64,000 bases of DNA, from positions 1-64,000 of the forward strand of contig NZ_WHUG01000017.1 in the NCBI RefSeq assembly GCF_009380215.1. Direction: 5' to 3'. The stretch is from Rugamonas aquatica (GTDB taxonomy: Bacteria; Pseudomonadota; Gammaproteobacteria; Burkholderiales; Burkholderiaceae_D). Below the pieces are notes generated by a model, which worked only from the letters and a program-made list of their open reading frames with translations, made no database searches and had not been told where the DNA came from. Shown piece by piece: positions 7,814 through 15,052 of the stretch. Each line of letters begins with the position of its first letter. Positions within the stretch are counted from its first letter, which is position 1. The position numbers and the translations under genes were made by a program.

Positions 7814-8209
7814 TTATGCGACGTAGCAAATAACTTCGCCGCCGACACCGGTAGCGCGTGCTTTGCGGTCAGTCATGACGCCTTGCGGAGTCGACACGAT
7901 CGCCACACCCAAGCCATTCATCACAGTAGGGATCTCGTCTTTGCCCTTGTAGACGCGCAGGCCCGGACGGGACACGCGCTCAAGGCGCTCAATGACGGGA
8001 CGGCCAACATAATACTTCAAACCGATTTTCAGTTCCGCTTTGCCACCAGCTTCGGCTACGGCGAAATCTTCAATGTAACCCTCGTCCTTGAGGACGTTGG
8101 CAATCGCAATTTTAACTTTCGACGATGGCATGGCCACGGTCGTCTTTTGCACGCCTTGGGCGTTACGAATGCGGGTCAGCATATCGGCGATAGGATCGCT
8201 CATACTCAT
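7814..8209 (-). CDS. rpsH: 30S ribosomal protein S8
   Basis: S8 nucleates the 16S central domain; in E. coli it also represses the spc operon by binding its mRNA near rplE. MSDPIADMLTRIRNAQGVQK, GRPVIERLERVSRPGLRVY and the C-terminal STPQGVMTDRKARATGVGGE are typical. Two ATG codons lie two codons apart; the first has an AGGAG site at suitable distance, giving 131 residues. Confidence 0.97.
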   Translation of the reverse strand: MSMSDPIADMLTRIRNAQGVQKTTVAMPSSKVKIAIANVLKDEGYIEDFAVAEAGGKAELKIGLKYYVGRPVIERLERVSRPGLRVYKGKDEIPTVMNGLGVAIVSTPQGVMTDRKARATGVGGEVICYVA

Positions 8210-8223
8210 TGCATATTCTCCTA

Positions 8224-8529
8224 TTACCAGCTTGCTTTAGTCATACCCGGGATCTCACCACGCATGGCGAATTCACGGAGCTTGATACGGCCCAGACCGA
8301 ATTTACGGAAGGTGCCGCGTGGACGACCGGTGACGGCGCAGCGGTTACGCTGGCGGGTCGGAGCCGAGTTACGTGGCAGCGCTTGCAGTTTCAGGCGCGC
8401 TTCGTAACGTTCTTCTTCCGACTTCGACTGGTCATCAATGATGGCCTTCAGCGAAGCGCGCTTGGCAGCAAACTTGTTTGCCAGGTCGACGCGTTTCTGC
8501 TCACGGTTAATCAGTGCGAGTTTTGCCAT
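8224..8529 (-). CDS. rpsN: 30S ribosomal protein S14, zinc-free long form
   Basis: S14 is in the head of the small subunit near the A site. At 101 residues with the segment RNRCAVTGRPRGTFRKFGLG and only one cysteine, it is the long form lacking the CxxC zinc ribbon. It lies between rplE (7 nt upstream) and rpsH, the standard spc order. Confidence 0.97.
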   Translation of the reverse strand: MAKLALINREQKRVDLANKFAAKRASLKAIIDDQSKSEEERYEARLKLQALPRNSAPTRQRNRCAVTGRPRGTFRKFGLGRIKLREFAMRGEIPGMTKASW

Positions 8530-8536
8530 GATCTTC

Positions 8537-9076
8537 TTAGTTCCTGAACGGGAATTTAAAGGCGGCGAGCAGAGCTTTCGCTTCGTCGTCGGTCTTGGCG
8601 GTGGTGGTGATCGAAATGTTCATACCACGCAGCGCATCGATCTTGTCGTACTCGATTTCCGGGAAGATGATCTGCTCTTTCACGCCGATGTTGTAGTTAC
8701 CACGACCATCGAACGAACGGCCATTGACACCGCGGAAATCGCGCACGCGCGGCAGAGCCACGGTGATGAAGCGATCCAGGAACTCGTACATACGAGCGCC
8801 GCGCAGGGTGACCATGGTACCGATCGGGTAGCCTTCACGGATTTTGAAACCCGCGATAGCTTTGCGCGACTTGGTGGTCACTGGCTTCTGGCCAGCGATC
8901 TTGGTCAGGTCGCCCACAGCGTGTTCGAGGACTTTCTTGTCCGCGATGGCCTCACCAACACCCATGTTCAGGGTGATCTTGGTCAGACGTGGAACTTCCA
9001 TCACCGACTTGTAACCGAATTTCGCGGTCAGGTCGGCGACGACTTTTTCTTTATAGAATTCTTGGAGACGTGCCAT
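8537..9076 (-). CDS. rplE: 50S ribosomal protein L5
   Basis: L5 binds 5S rRNA and contacts P-site tRNA and S13. Signatures: MEVPRLTKITLNMGVGEAIA, GQKPVTTKSRKAIAGFKIRE, GYPIGTMVTLRGARMYEFLD and RDFRGVNGRSFDGRGNYNIG. The 179 residues match the family. It follows rplX by 6 nt. Confidence 0.98.
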   Translation of the reverse strand: MARLQEFYKEKVVADLTAKFGYKSVMEVPRLTKITLNMGVGEAIADKKVLEHAVGDLTKIAGQKPVTTKSRKAIAGFKIREGYPIGTMVTLRGARMYEFLDRFITVALPRVRDFRGVNGRSFDGRGNYNIGVKEQIIFPEIEYDKIDALRGMNISITTTAKTDDEAKALLAAFKFPFRN

Positions 9077-9082
9077 GATTTC

Positions 9083-9397
9083 TTAAGCCTTCACTACTTC
9101 GCCGGACGATTTGAAGACGCGGACTTTTTTGCCATCCACTTCTTTGAAACCGACACGGTCTGCCTTGCCAGTCGCTGCATTGAACAATGCAACGTTGGAC
9201 ACGTGAATCGGCATAGTCTTATCGACGATACCACCTTGTACGCCAGTCATTGGGTTAGGCTTGGTCGCTTTTTTAGCGACGTTGACGCCTTCAACCACGA
9301 CATGCTCAGCATCGATACGCTGCTGAACGACGCCACGCTTGCCCTTGTCTTTCCCGGTCAGAACGATGACTTCGTCGTTTTTACGAATCTTATCCAT
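9083..9397 (-). CDS. rplX: 50S ribosomal protein L24
   Basis: L24 is one of the two assembly initiators of the large subunit. The KOW motif is visible as DEVIVLTGKDKGKRGVVQQ near the N-terminus, followed by EGVNVAKKATKPNPMTGVQG. The 104-residue length is normal. It sits 9 nt after rplN and 6 nt before rplE, consistent with one transcription unit. Confidence 0.98.
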   Translation of the reverse strand: MDKIRKNDEVIVLTGKDKGKRGVVQQRIDAEHVVVEGVNVAKKATKPNPMTGVQGGIVDKTMPIHVSNVALFNAATGKADRVGFKEVDGKKVRVFKSSGEVVKA

Positions 9398-9406
9398 TAC
9401 GACTCC

Positions 9407-9775
9407 TTACAGGACTTCCGGTGCCAGGGACACGATCTTCATGAACTTTTCAGTGCGCAGCTCGCGCGTCACTGGTCCAAAAATACGGGTACCGATCGGT
9501 TCCAGCTTGGCGTTCAACAGTACGGCGGCATTGCCGTCGAACTTCACCAGGGAACCGTCTTGGCGGCGAACACCTTTAGCGGTGCGCACTACCACGGCGT
9601 TATAAATTTCACCTTTTTTGACACGGCCACGTGGCGCAGCAACCTTAACGGTTACCTTGATCACGTCGCCAATGCCTGCATAACGGCGCTTGGAGCCGCC
9701 CAATACCTTGATGCACATTACTTCTTTGGCACCGGTATTGTCAGCCACTTCGAGCCGGCTTTCAGTTTGAATCAT
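9407..9775 (-). CDS. rplN: 50S ribosomal protein L14
   Basis: L14 lies at the subunit interface and forms intersubunit bridges with 16S rRNA. MIQTESRLEVADNTGAKEVM, GDVIKVTVKVAAPRGRVKKG and FDGNAAVLLNAKLEPIGTRI are diagnostic; 122 residues. In E. coli this gene opens the spc operon with its own promoter; here too it is preceded by a long 263-nt gap containing a terminator-like hairpin and a weak promoter candidate, so the boundary seems retained. Confidence 0.98.
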   Translation of the reverse strand: MIQTESRLEVADNTGAKEVMCIKVLGGSKRRYAGIGDVIKVTVKVAAPRGRVKKGEIYNAVVVRTAKGVRRQDGSLVKFDGNAAVLLNAKLEPIGTRIFGPVTRELRTEKFMKIVSLAPEVL

Positions 9776-9949
9776 AGTATTCTCTTTCCCAACTTAAGCC
9801 GAAGAATCCACACAATGCGGACCCGCGGTCAGTCTTGGTCCCGCCAGAGTGCCCTGCTGGGCCCACTGTTTGGGTGCTTGACCTTCGTACTGCTACTGAC
9901 CGCACGGTTCTGCGTCTGTGGCCAGACACTTTGCGGCGTTACATGAACG

Positions 9950-9987
9950 AAGCCCGCAAGTATTACATACAACTCGCGGGCTTGCAA
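9950..9987 (-). promoter_or_regulatory. spc leader hairpin with candidate promoter upstream of rplN
   Basis: AAGCCCGC / GCGGGCTT form an 8-bp stem enclosing an inner GTAT-tac-ATAC hairpin. On the minus strand TTGCAA (9982-9987) and AATACT (9959-9964) are 17 bp apart and could be -35 and -10 boxes for rplN. The promoter match is only moderate and overlaps the hairpin, so the call is tentative. Confidence 0.35.
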
Positions 9988-9996
9988 GAACTAATT

Positions 9997-10030
9997 GAAA
10001 ATCGCCCCCGGCCCGAAGACCGGAGGCGAA
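9997..10030 (-). terminator. Terminator-like hairpin after rpsQ
   Basis: A 9-bp stem (CGCCTCCGG / CCGGGGGCG on the minus strand, one mismatch) is followed by ATTTTC. It lies just after the rpsQ stop codon, at the S10/spc boundary. The short T-run suggests partial termination. Confidence 0.5.
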
Positions 10031-10038
10031 AACTTCAA

Positions 10039-10308
10039 TTAAACGATTTGCGCGGCTTGCACCACGCGCGTCACGGTCCATGCCTTCGTTTTGGAGATCG
10101 GGCGACCTTCCACGATTTCCACCGTGTCACCGGCTTTCACCTGGTTGGTCTCGTCGTGCGCGTGATACTTGTTCGAGCGGACGATGATCTTGCCGTACAA
10201 AGGATGCTTGACGTGACGTTCGATCAGAACGGTAACGGTTTTGTCCATCTTGTCGGACACCACTTTACCGATCAGGGTGCGCTTGAGCGACTTTACTGGT
10301 TCGGTCAT
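10039..10308 (-). CDS. rpsQ: 30S ribosomal protein S17
   Basis: S17 is an OB-fold primary binding protein of the 16S 5' domain. RTLIGKVVSDKMDKTVTVLI, KYHAHDETNQVKAGDTVEIV and EGRPISKTKAWTVTRVVQ are characteristic; 89 residues. Its start overlaps the rpmC stop by 4 nt, which suggests translational coupling. It is the last gene of the S10 block in the textbook arrangement. Confidence 0.97.
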   Translation of the reverse strand: MTEPVKSLKRTLIGKVVSDKMDKTVTVLIERHVKHPLYGKIIVRSNKYHAHDETNQVKAGDTVEIVEGRPISKTKAWTVTRVVQAAQIV

Positions 10309-10496
10309 TTGGCTTCCTTCGTGTTCATTACCGTTTTTACACGTGCGATATCGCGACGTACCTTCTTGAGCTGCGAAGTATTGCTCAGCTGCTGCGTAGC
10401 GGTTTGCATACGCAGGCCGAATTGCGCCTTCAACAGGTCATTCAGCTCTTTTTGCAGAGCTACCTGGTCTTTGCCGCGGAGTTCAGATGCTTTCAT
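10305..10496 (-). CDS. rpmC: 50S ribosomal protein L29
   Basis: A 63-residue helical protein beside the polypeptide exit tunnel, next to L23, where trigger factor and SRP dock. MKASELRGKDQVALQKELND and ALLKAQFGLRMQTATQQLSN-type sequence (LKAQFGLRMQTATQQL) identify it. It lies between rplP and rpsQ, overlapping the latter by 4 nt. Confidence 0.97.
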   Translation of the reverse strand: MKASELRGKDQVALQKELNDLLKAQFGLRMQTATQQLSNTSQLKKVRRDIARVKTVMNTKEAK

Positions 10497-10508
10497 ATTT
10501 CACTCCTG

Positions 10509-10928
10509 TTATTGACCAACTTGACGGACCACGAAGGTGGTCGCCAGTGGCAGTTTGGCAGCGGCCAGGCGGAATGCTTCGCGCGCCAGTTCTTCTGCGA
10601 CGCCATCCATTTCGTACAGGACTTTGCCTGGACGGATTTCAGCGACGTAGTACTCCGGATTACCTTTACCGTTACCCATACGGACTTCGGCAGGCTTGTT
10701 CGAGATCGGTTTGTCCGGGAACACGCGAATCCAGATACGGCCGCCACGTTTGATGTGACGGGTCATGGCGCGACGTGCTGCCTCGATCTGGCGTGCCGTG
10801 ATACGACCACGGGCAACGGCTTTCAGACCGAACTCGCCGAACGACACCGAAGTGCCGGCGGTGTGCGAAATGCCGGTGTTACGGCCTTTCTGCTCTTTAC
10901 GATACTTTCTGCGTGCTGGTTGCAGCAT
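10509..10928 (-). CDS. rplP: 50S ribosomal protein L16
   Basis: L16 contacts A-site tRNA and organises the peptidyl-transferase region. MLQPARRKYRKEQKGRNTGI, ARQIEAARRAMTRHIKRGGR, IWIRVFPDKPISNKPAEVRM and GKGNPEYYVAEIRPGKVLYE form the family signature; 139 residues, normal. It follows rpsC after only 2 nt, which suggests coupled translation. Confidence 0.98.
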   Translation of the reverse strand: MLQPARRKYRKEQKGRNTGISHTAGTSVSFGEFGLKAVARGRITARQIEAARRAMTRHIKRGGRIWIRVFPDKPISNKPAEVRMGNGKGNPEYYVAEIRPGKVLYEMDGVAEELAREAFRLAAAKLPLATTFVVRQVGQ

Positions 10929-10930
10929 GA

Positions 10931-11734
10931 TTATTCTCCTGCTTTCTCGGCCGGCTTGGCGGCAGTGCGTACACGAGCGCCTGGAGCGGCTGGCTTGGCG
11001 CCGGCGCCGGCTGGGCGCGGACGGCCAGCTGGTTTGCCGTCGTCACGACGTGGGCCACGTGGCTTCTTCTCGTCCGGTGGGGTATCGATCACTGGTGCGT
11101 CGCCGTTCGGAGCGCGGTCGCCTTTGTAAACCCATACCTTGACACCGATGATGCCGTAGGTGGTCGAAGCTTCGCTGGTGCCGTAGTCGATATCGGCGCG
11201 CAGGGTGTGCAGTGGCACACGGCCTTCGCGATACCACTCTTTACGAGCGATTTCGATACCGTTCAGACGACCCGACGACATGATCTTGATGCCCAGGGCA
11301 CCCAGACGCATGGCGTTTTGCATCGCGCGCTTCATGGCGCGACGGAACATGATGCGTTTTTCCAGCTGTTGAGCGATGGAATCGGCGATCAGTTGCGAGT
11401 CGATTTCCGGCTTGCGGATTTCTTCGATGTTCACGTGGACAGGAACGCCCATGATCTTGGTCAGCGCCGACTTCAGTACTTCGATGTCTTCGCCTTTTTT
11501 ACCAATGACCACGCCTGGACGCGAGCTGTAGATCGTGAAGCGCGCGTTCTTGGCTGGACGCTCGATAACGATGCGGCCGACCGAAGCGTTCTTCAGTTTG
11601 GTCTTCAGGTATGCGCGTGCTTTCAAGTCTTCGTTGAGCATGGCAGCGAAGTTGCTGTTGCCTGCGTACCAACGCGACGCCCAGTTACGGGTAACCGACA
11701 GGCGGAAGCCGGTTGGGTGAATTTTTTGACCCAT
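10931..11734 (-). CDS. rpsC: 30S ribosomal protein S3
   Basis: S3 is at the mRNA entry site and, with S4 and S5, has helicase-like activity on mRNA. MGQKIHPTGFRLSVTRNWAS, the KH domain with VVIGKKGEDIEVLKSALTKI, and the C-terminal region GVKVWVYKGDRAP are visible. At 267 residues it carries a Pro/Ala/Arg-rich tail from about residue 225 (PPDEKKPRGPRRDDGKPAGR), longer than in E. coli (233 residues) but common in betaproteobacteria. Confidence 0.97.
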   Translation of the reverse strand: MGQKIHPTGFRLSVTRNWASRWYAGNSNFAAMLNEDLKARAYLKTKLKNASVGRIVIERPAKNARFTIYSSRPGVVIGKKGEDIEVLKSALTKIMGVPVHVNIEEIRKPEIDSQLIADSIAQQLEKRIMFRRAMKRAMQNAMRLGALGIKIMSSGRLNGIEIARKEWYREGRVPLHTLRADIDYGTSEASTTYGIIGVKVWVYKGDRAPNGDAPVIDTPPDEKKPRGPRRDDGKPAGRPRPAGAGAKPAAPGARVRTAAKPAEKAGE

Positions 11735-11744
11735 CTTTAGCTCC

Positions 11745-12074
11745 TTAGTTGCCGACGGTCACGTAAATGTGACACGATTGTTTCGAAATACGATCGCCCC
11801 GGCCTTTAGCGCGTGCAGTGAAGCGCTTCAGGATCGGGCCCTTTTCGACGTAGATCGTTTTCACGAACAGTTCGTCGATGTCCGCGCCATCATTGTGCTC
11901 GGCGTTCGCGATTGCGGACTCCAGCACTTTCTTGATGATGGTCGCGCCCTTTTTTGGGCTGAATTGCAGAATGTTGAGTGCAGCGTCAACTTTCTTGCCG
12001 CGGATCAGGTCAGCCACCAGGCGACCTTTTTGATCCGACAAGCGCACACCCTTGAGGATTGCTTTGGTTTCCAT
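11745..12074 (-). CDS. rplV: 50S ribosomal protein L22
   Basis: L22 lines the exit tunnel; its beta-hairpin affects macrolide action and nascent-chain sensing. KGVRLSDQKGRLVADLIRGK, LESAIANAEHNDGADIDELF and the hairpin RFTARAKGRGDRISKQSCHI are visible; 109 residues. It overlaps rpsS by one nucleotide. Confidence 0.97.
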   Translation of the reverse strand: METKAILKGVRLSDQKGRLVADLIRGKKVDAALNILQFSPKKGATIIKKVLESAIANAEHNDGADIDELFVKTIYVEKGPILKRFTARAKGRGDRISKQSCHIYVTVGN

Positions 12075-12349
12075 TATTTCTTCGCCTTCTTGTCAGCGGC
12101 ATGGCCCTTGAACGTGCGGGTCAGCGCGAATTCACCGAGCTTGTGACCAACCATGTTCTCGGAGACGTACACCGGCACGTGCAGCTTGCCATTGTGTACA
12201 GCGATCGTCAGGCCGATGAAGTCAGGCATGATGGTCGAACGACGGGACCAGGTTTTGATTGGCTTTTTGTCTTTGGCAGCTTGCGCGGCTTCGACTTTTT
12301 TCACCAGGTGGGCGTCACAGAACGGCCCTTTTTTCAATGAACGAGTCAT
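12074..12349 (-). CDS. rpsS: 30S ribosomal protein S19
   Basis: S19 forms a complex with S13 in the head and contacts tRNA. MTRSLKKGPFCDAHLVKKVE, KTWSRRSTIMPDFIGLTIAV and the end GHKLGEFALTRTFKGHAADK are typical; 91 residues. The 1-nt overlap with rplV and 10-nt gap to rplB fit a tightly packed operon. Confidence 0.98.
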   Translation of the reverse strand: MTRSLKKGPFCDAHLVKKVEAAQAAKDKKPIKTWSRRSTIMPDFIGLTIAVHNGKLHVPVYVSENMVGHKLGEFALTRTFKGHAADKKAKK

Positions 12350-12359
12350 GTGCTACCCC

Positions 12360-13187
12360 TTATTTCTTGCCGCGGCGCGAGACGATCATGGAAGAAGTAC
12401 GCTTGTTGCTGCGGGTCTTCTTACCCTTAGTCTGTTGGCCCCAAGGCGACACTGGATGACGACCAGCTGCAGTTTTACCTTCACCACCACCGTGCGGGTG
12501 ATCGACCGGGTTCATGACCACACCGCGAACGGTAGGACGAACACCGCGCCAGCGCATCGCACCAGCTTTACCGATTTTACGCAGGCTGTGTTCGGCATTG
12601 CCGACTTCACCCACGGTTGCACGGCACTCGATGTGCACGCGACGCACTTCACCCGAGCGCAGACGCACTTGAGCGTAGGTACCTTCGCGGGCCATCAGGA
12701 CCACGCCGGCGCCGGCGGTACGGGCCATCTGGGCACCCTTACCTGGCAGCATTTCGACGCAGTGCATGACGGTACCGACTGGGATGTTGCGGATCGGCAG
12801 GCAGTTGCCCGACTTGATCGGCGCTTCCGAACCGTTCATCACGGTGTCGCCAACGCTCATGCCTTTGGTGGCGATGATGTACTGGCGCTCGCCGTCGGCG
12901 TAGCACAGCAGGGCGATATTCGCGGTGCGGTTTGGATCGTATTCGATACGTTCCACTTTCGCTGGAATGCCATCCTTCTGACGCTTGAAGTCGATCAGGC
13001 GATAGTGCTGCTTGTGACCACCGCCGATGTGGCGGGTGGTGATGTGGCCGTTGTTGTTACGACCAGCAGTTTTCGATTTTTTCTCAACCAGGGCTGCGAA
13101 CGGACGACCTTTGTACAGGTCCGGGTTCACAACTTTCACCATGCCGCGACGGCCTGGGGAGGTTGGCTTCATCTTAACGAGTGCCAT
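12360..13187 (-). CDS. rplB: 50S ribosomal protein L2
   Basis: L2 is required for subunit joining and peptidyl-transferase function. SRP-like basic N-terminus, GRNNNGHITTRHIGGGHKQH, YRLIDFKRQKDGIPAKVERI and the histidine-containing motif VRGVVMNPVDHPHGGGEGKT (critical His of the family) are present; 275 residues. It starts at the last base of rplW (1-nt overlap). Confidence 0.98.
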   Translation of the reverse strand: MALVKMKPTSPGRRGMVKVVNPDLYKGRPFAALVEKKSKTAGRNNNGHITTRHIGGGHKQHYRLIDFKRQKDGIPAKVERIEYDPNRTANIALLCYADGERQYIIATKGMSVGDTVMNGSEAPIKSGNCLPIRNIPVGTVMHCVEMLPGKGAQMARTAGAGVVLMAREGTYAQVRLRSGEVRRVHIECRATVGEVGNAEHSLRKIGKAGAMRWRGVRPTVRGVVMNPVDHPHGGGEGKTAAGRHPVSPWGQQTKGKKTRSNKRTSSMIVSRRGKK

Positions 13188-13501
13188 TATTTAGCCTCCT
13201 CGGAGAAATTGATTTCCTGGCCAGGTTTCAGGCACACGAAAGCACGCTTGGTATGGTTGCGGCGGCCGGTGTGGGCACCGGAACGCTTCTGCTTACCTTC
13301 GCGGTTAACGGTCTGCACCGATTCCACTTCCACTTTGAACAGCAGTTCAACAGCGGCTTTGATTTCTGGCTTGGTCGCGTCGGTGGTTACACGGAACACG
13401 ATCTGTTCGTTCTTTTCCGCGACCATGGTGGCCTTCTCGGAAATGACCGGAGCCAGCAGCACCTTCATCAGGCGCTCTTCGCTAAATTTCAATGCGCTCA
13501 T
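13187..13501 (-). CDS. rplW: 50S ribosomal protein L23
   Basis: L23 is the docking site for trigger factor, SRP and SecA at the tunnel exit. KVLLAPVISEKATMVAEKNE and VESVQTVNREGKQKRSGAHT are characteristic; 104 residues. Its start overlaps the rplD stop by 4 nt and its end overlaps rplB by 1 nt, so the three genes are probably translationally coupled. Confidence 0.97.
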   Translation of the reverse strand: MSALKFSEERLMKVLLAPVISEKATMVAEKNEQIVFRVTTDATKPEIKAAVELLFKVEVESVQTVNREGKQKRSGAHTGRRNHTKRAFVCLKPGQEINFSEEAK

Positions 13502-14118
13502 GCCAGCATCTCCTCAATCTTGGCCAGTGCAGCTTTCGTGACCAGGATCTTCTTGTAGAACACCAGGGACATTGGATCTGCGTGACGTGGTTCAACCACC
13601 AGGACGTTAGGCAGGTTGCGCGATGCCAGTTCCAGGTTTTCGTTGGCGACGTCGGTGATGATCAGAACCGATTCAAAACCCATGCCGGTCAGCTTTTGCG
13701 ACAGCAGCTTGGTTTTTGGCGCTTCGATAGCGAAATCTTCGACAACCACCAGGCGCTCTTCACGAGCCAGCTGGGACAGGATCGAGCAGATACCTGCGCG
13801 ATACATCTTCTTGTTCACTTTGTGGGTGAAGTTCTCGTCAGGCGAGTTCGGGAAGATGCGACCACCGCCGCGCCACAGTGGCGACGACGACATACCAGCA
13901 CGAGCACGGCCGGTACCTTTTTGGCGCCATGGCTTCTTGGTCGTGTGGTGGACTTCTTCACGGTCTTTTTGTTTACGGTTGCCGCTGCGAGCATTGGCTT
14001 GGTAAGCAACGACGACTTGGTGGATCAGGGCTTCGTTGTAGTCACGACCGAAAACTGCATCGGCGGCGGCAACGTTAGAGGCGGCTTGACCTTGAGCGTT
14101 CAAGAGCTTGAGTTCCAT
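13498..14118 (-). CDS. rplD: 50S ribosomal protein L4
   Basis: L4 reaches into the exit tunnel and, in E. coli, represses the S10 operon at the rpsJ leader. QKDREEVHHTTKKPWRQKGT, GRARAGMSSSPLWRGGGRIF and the C-terminal Rossmann-like half are family features; 206 residues. Because rplC-rplD here are detached from rpsJ, any L4 autoregulation would have to act on a different leader (14779-14903); this is inference. Confidence 0.97.
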   Translation of the reverse strand: MELKLLNAQGQAASNVAAADAVFGRDYNEALIHQVVVAYQANARSGNRKQKDREEVHHTTKKPWRQKGTGRARAGMSSSPLWRGGGRIFPNSPDENFTHKVNKKMYRAGICSILSQLAREERLVVVEDFAIEAPKTKLLSQKLTGMGFESVLIITDVANENLELASRNLPNVLVVEPRHADPMSLVFYKKILVTKAALAKIEEMLA

Positions 14119-14121
14119 CGT

Positions 14122-14778
14122 TTAAGCTCCCTTCTTTGCTTTAACTTTGACAGCAGGCGATACAACGACCTGGCCATTTTTCGCACCTGGGATCGCGCCT
14201 TTGACCAGCAGCAGCTGACGGTCGGCATCGATACGGGCGATTTCGAGGTTCTGCACAGTGCGGGTGACGTCACCGAGGTGACCGGTCATGCGCTTACCTG
14301 GGAACACGCGGCCTGGATCTTGCGCCATACCGATGGAACCTGGAACATTGTGCGAACGGGAGTTACCGTGGGTAGCACGGCCCGAAGCAAAGTGGTGACG
14401 CTTGATGGTACCGGCGTAGCCTTTACCGATCGTGACACCTTGAACGTCGATCTTCTGACCGACTTCGAACAGCGAAGCAGCAACAACGTCGCCAGCTTTC
14501 AGTTCGGCAGCTTTGGTAGCGTCAACGCGGAACTCTTTCAACAGAGTACCGGCTTCAACACCAGCTTTAGCGTGATGACCAGCAACAGCCTTCGTTACGC
14601 GGGAAGCGCGACGTTGACCGAATGCGACCTGAACTGCGGAGTAACCGTCAGTTTCAGGAGTTTTGATTTGCGCAACACGGTTGTTCGATACGTCCAACAC
14701 GGTGACTGGGATCGAATCCCCGTCATCGGTGAAGATGCGCATCATACCAACCTTGCGACCGAGAAGGCCAAGGCTCAT
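14122..14778 (-). CDS. rplC: 50S ribosomal protein L3
   Basis: L3 is an early-assembly protein near the peptidyl-transferase centre. The ATG chosen gives MSLGLLGRKVGMMRIFTDDG and is preceded by GGAG at 5 nt; an upstream in-frame GTG overlaps that site. KRHHFASGRATHGNSRSHNV and GSIGMAQDPGRVFPGKRMTG are diagnostic; 218 residues. It is the first gene of the downstream ribosomal block: the expected upstream neighbour rpsJ is about 10 kb away, beyond seven unrelated genes. Confidence 0.97.
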   Translation of the reverse strand: MSLGLLGRKVGMMRIFTDDGDSIPVTVLDVSNNRVAQIKTPETDGYSAVQVAFGQRRASRVTKAVAGHHAKAGVEAGTLLKEFRVDATKAAELKAGDVVAASLFEVGQKIDVQGVTIGKGYAGTIKRHHFASGRATHGNSRSHNVPGSIGMAQDPGRVFPGKRMTGHLGDVTRTVQNLEIARIDADRQLLLVKGAIPGAKNGQVVVSPAVKVKAKKGA

Positions 14779-14874
14779 TTTTTCTCCAATTCCCACCTAC
14801 GATTGGGCGGGGATATGTTGAACTACAAAATTAGTACGGACCATAAAAAAGGCGAATCCATACCGAAGCCGGCT

Positions 14875-14903
14875 AGTGTAGCGCGAAAAGACCCTTGACG
14901 CAA
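14875..14903 (-). promoter_or_regulatory. Candidate promoter for the rplC-headed ribosomal operon
   Basis: On the minus strand TTGCGT (14898-14903) and TACACT (14875-14880) are separated by 17 bp, about 95 bp upstream of rplC. The -10 box matches consensus at 4 of 6 positions and the -35 at 3 of 6. Some promoter is needed here because the upstream genes end at a terminator or run on the opposite strand. Confidence 0.45.
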
Positions 14904-15052
14904 CAACTTAATACGAGGTATGTGGCCTTGCGCGCAGCGCGGCGGCGGGCGTTGCCTGGAGAAAAAACGTCCATTGCTGTATCATCAATTACTTTTGGTG
15001 CATCAATGCCGATTTTGCATGCGCCCTTCCCCTTCCCTCCCTACATCCGACA

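Noticed and set aside
8438..9946. A 502-codon plus-strand open frame opposite ribosomal genes (also 4092-5549)
   Set aside because: Antisense to conserved ribosomal and secY genes; no ribosome-binding site or recognisable domain.
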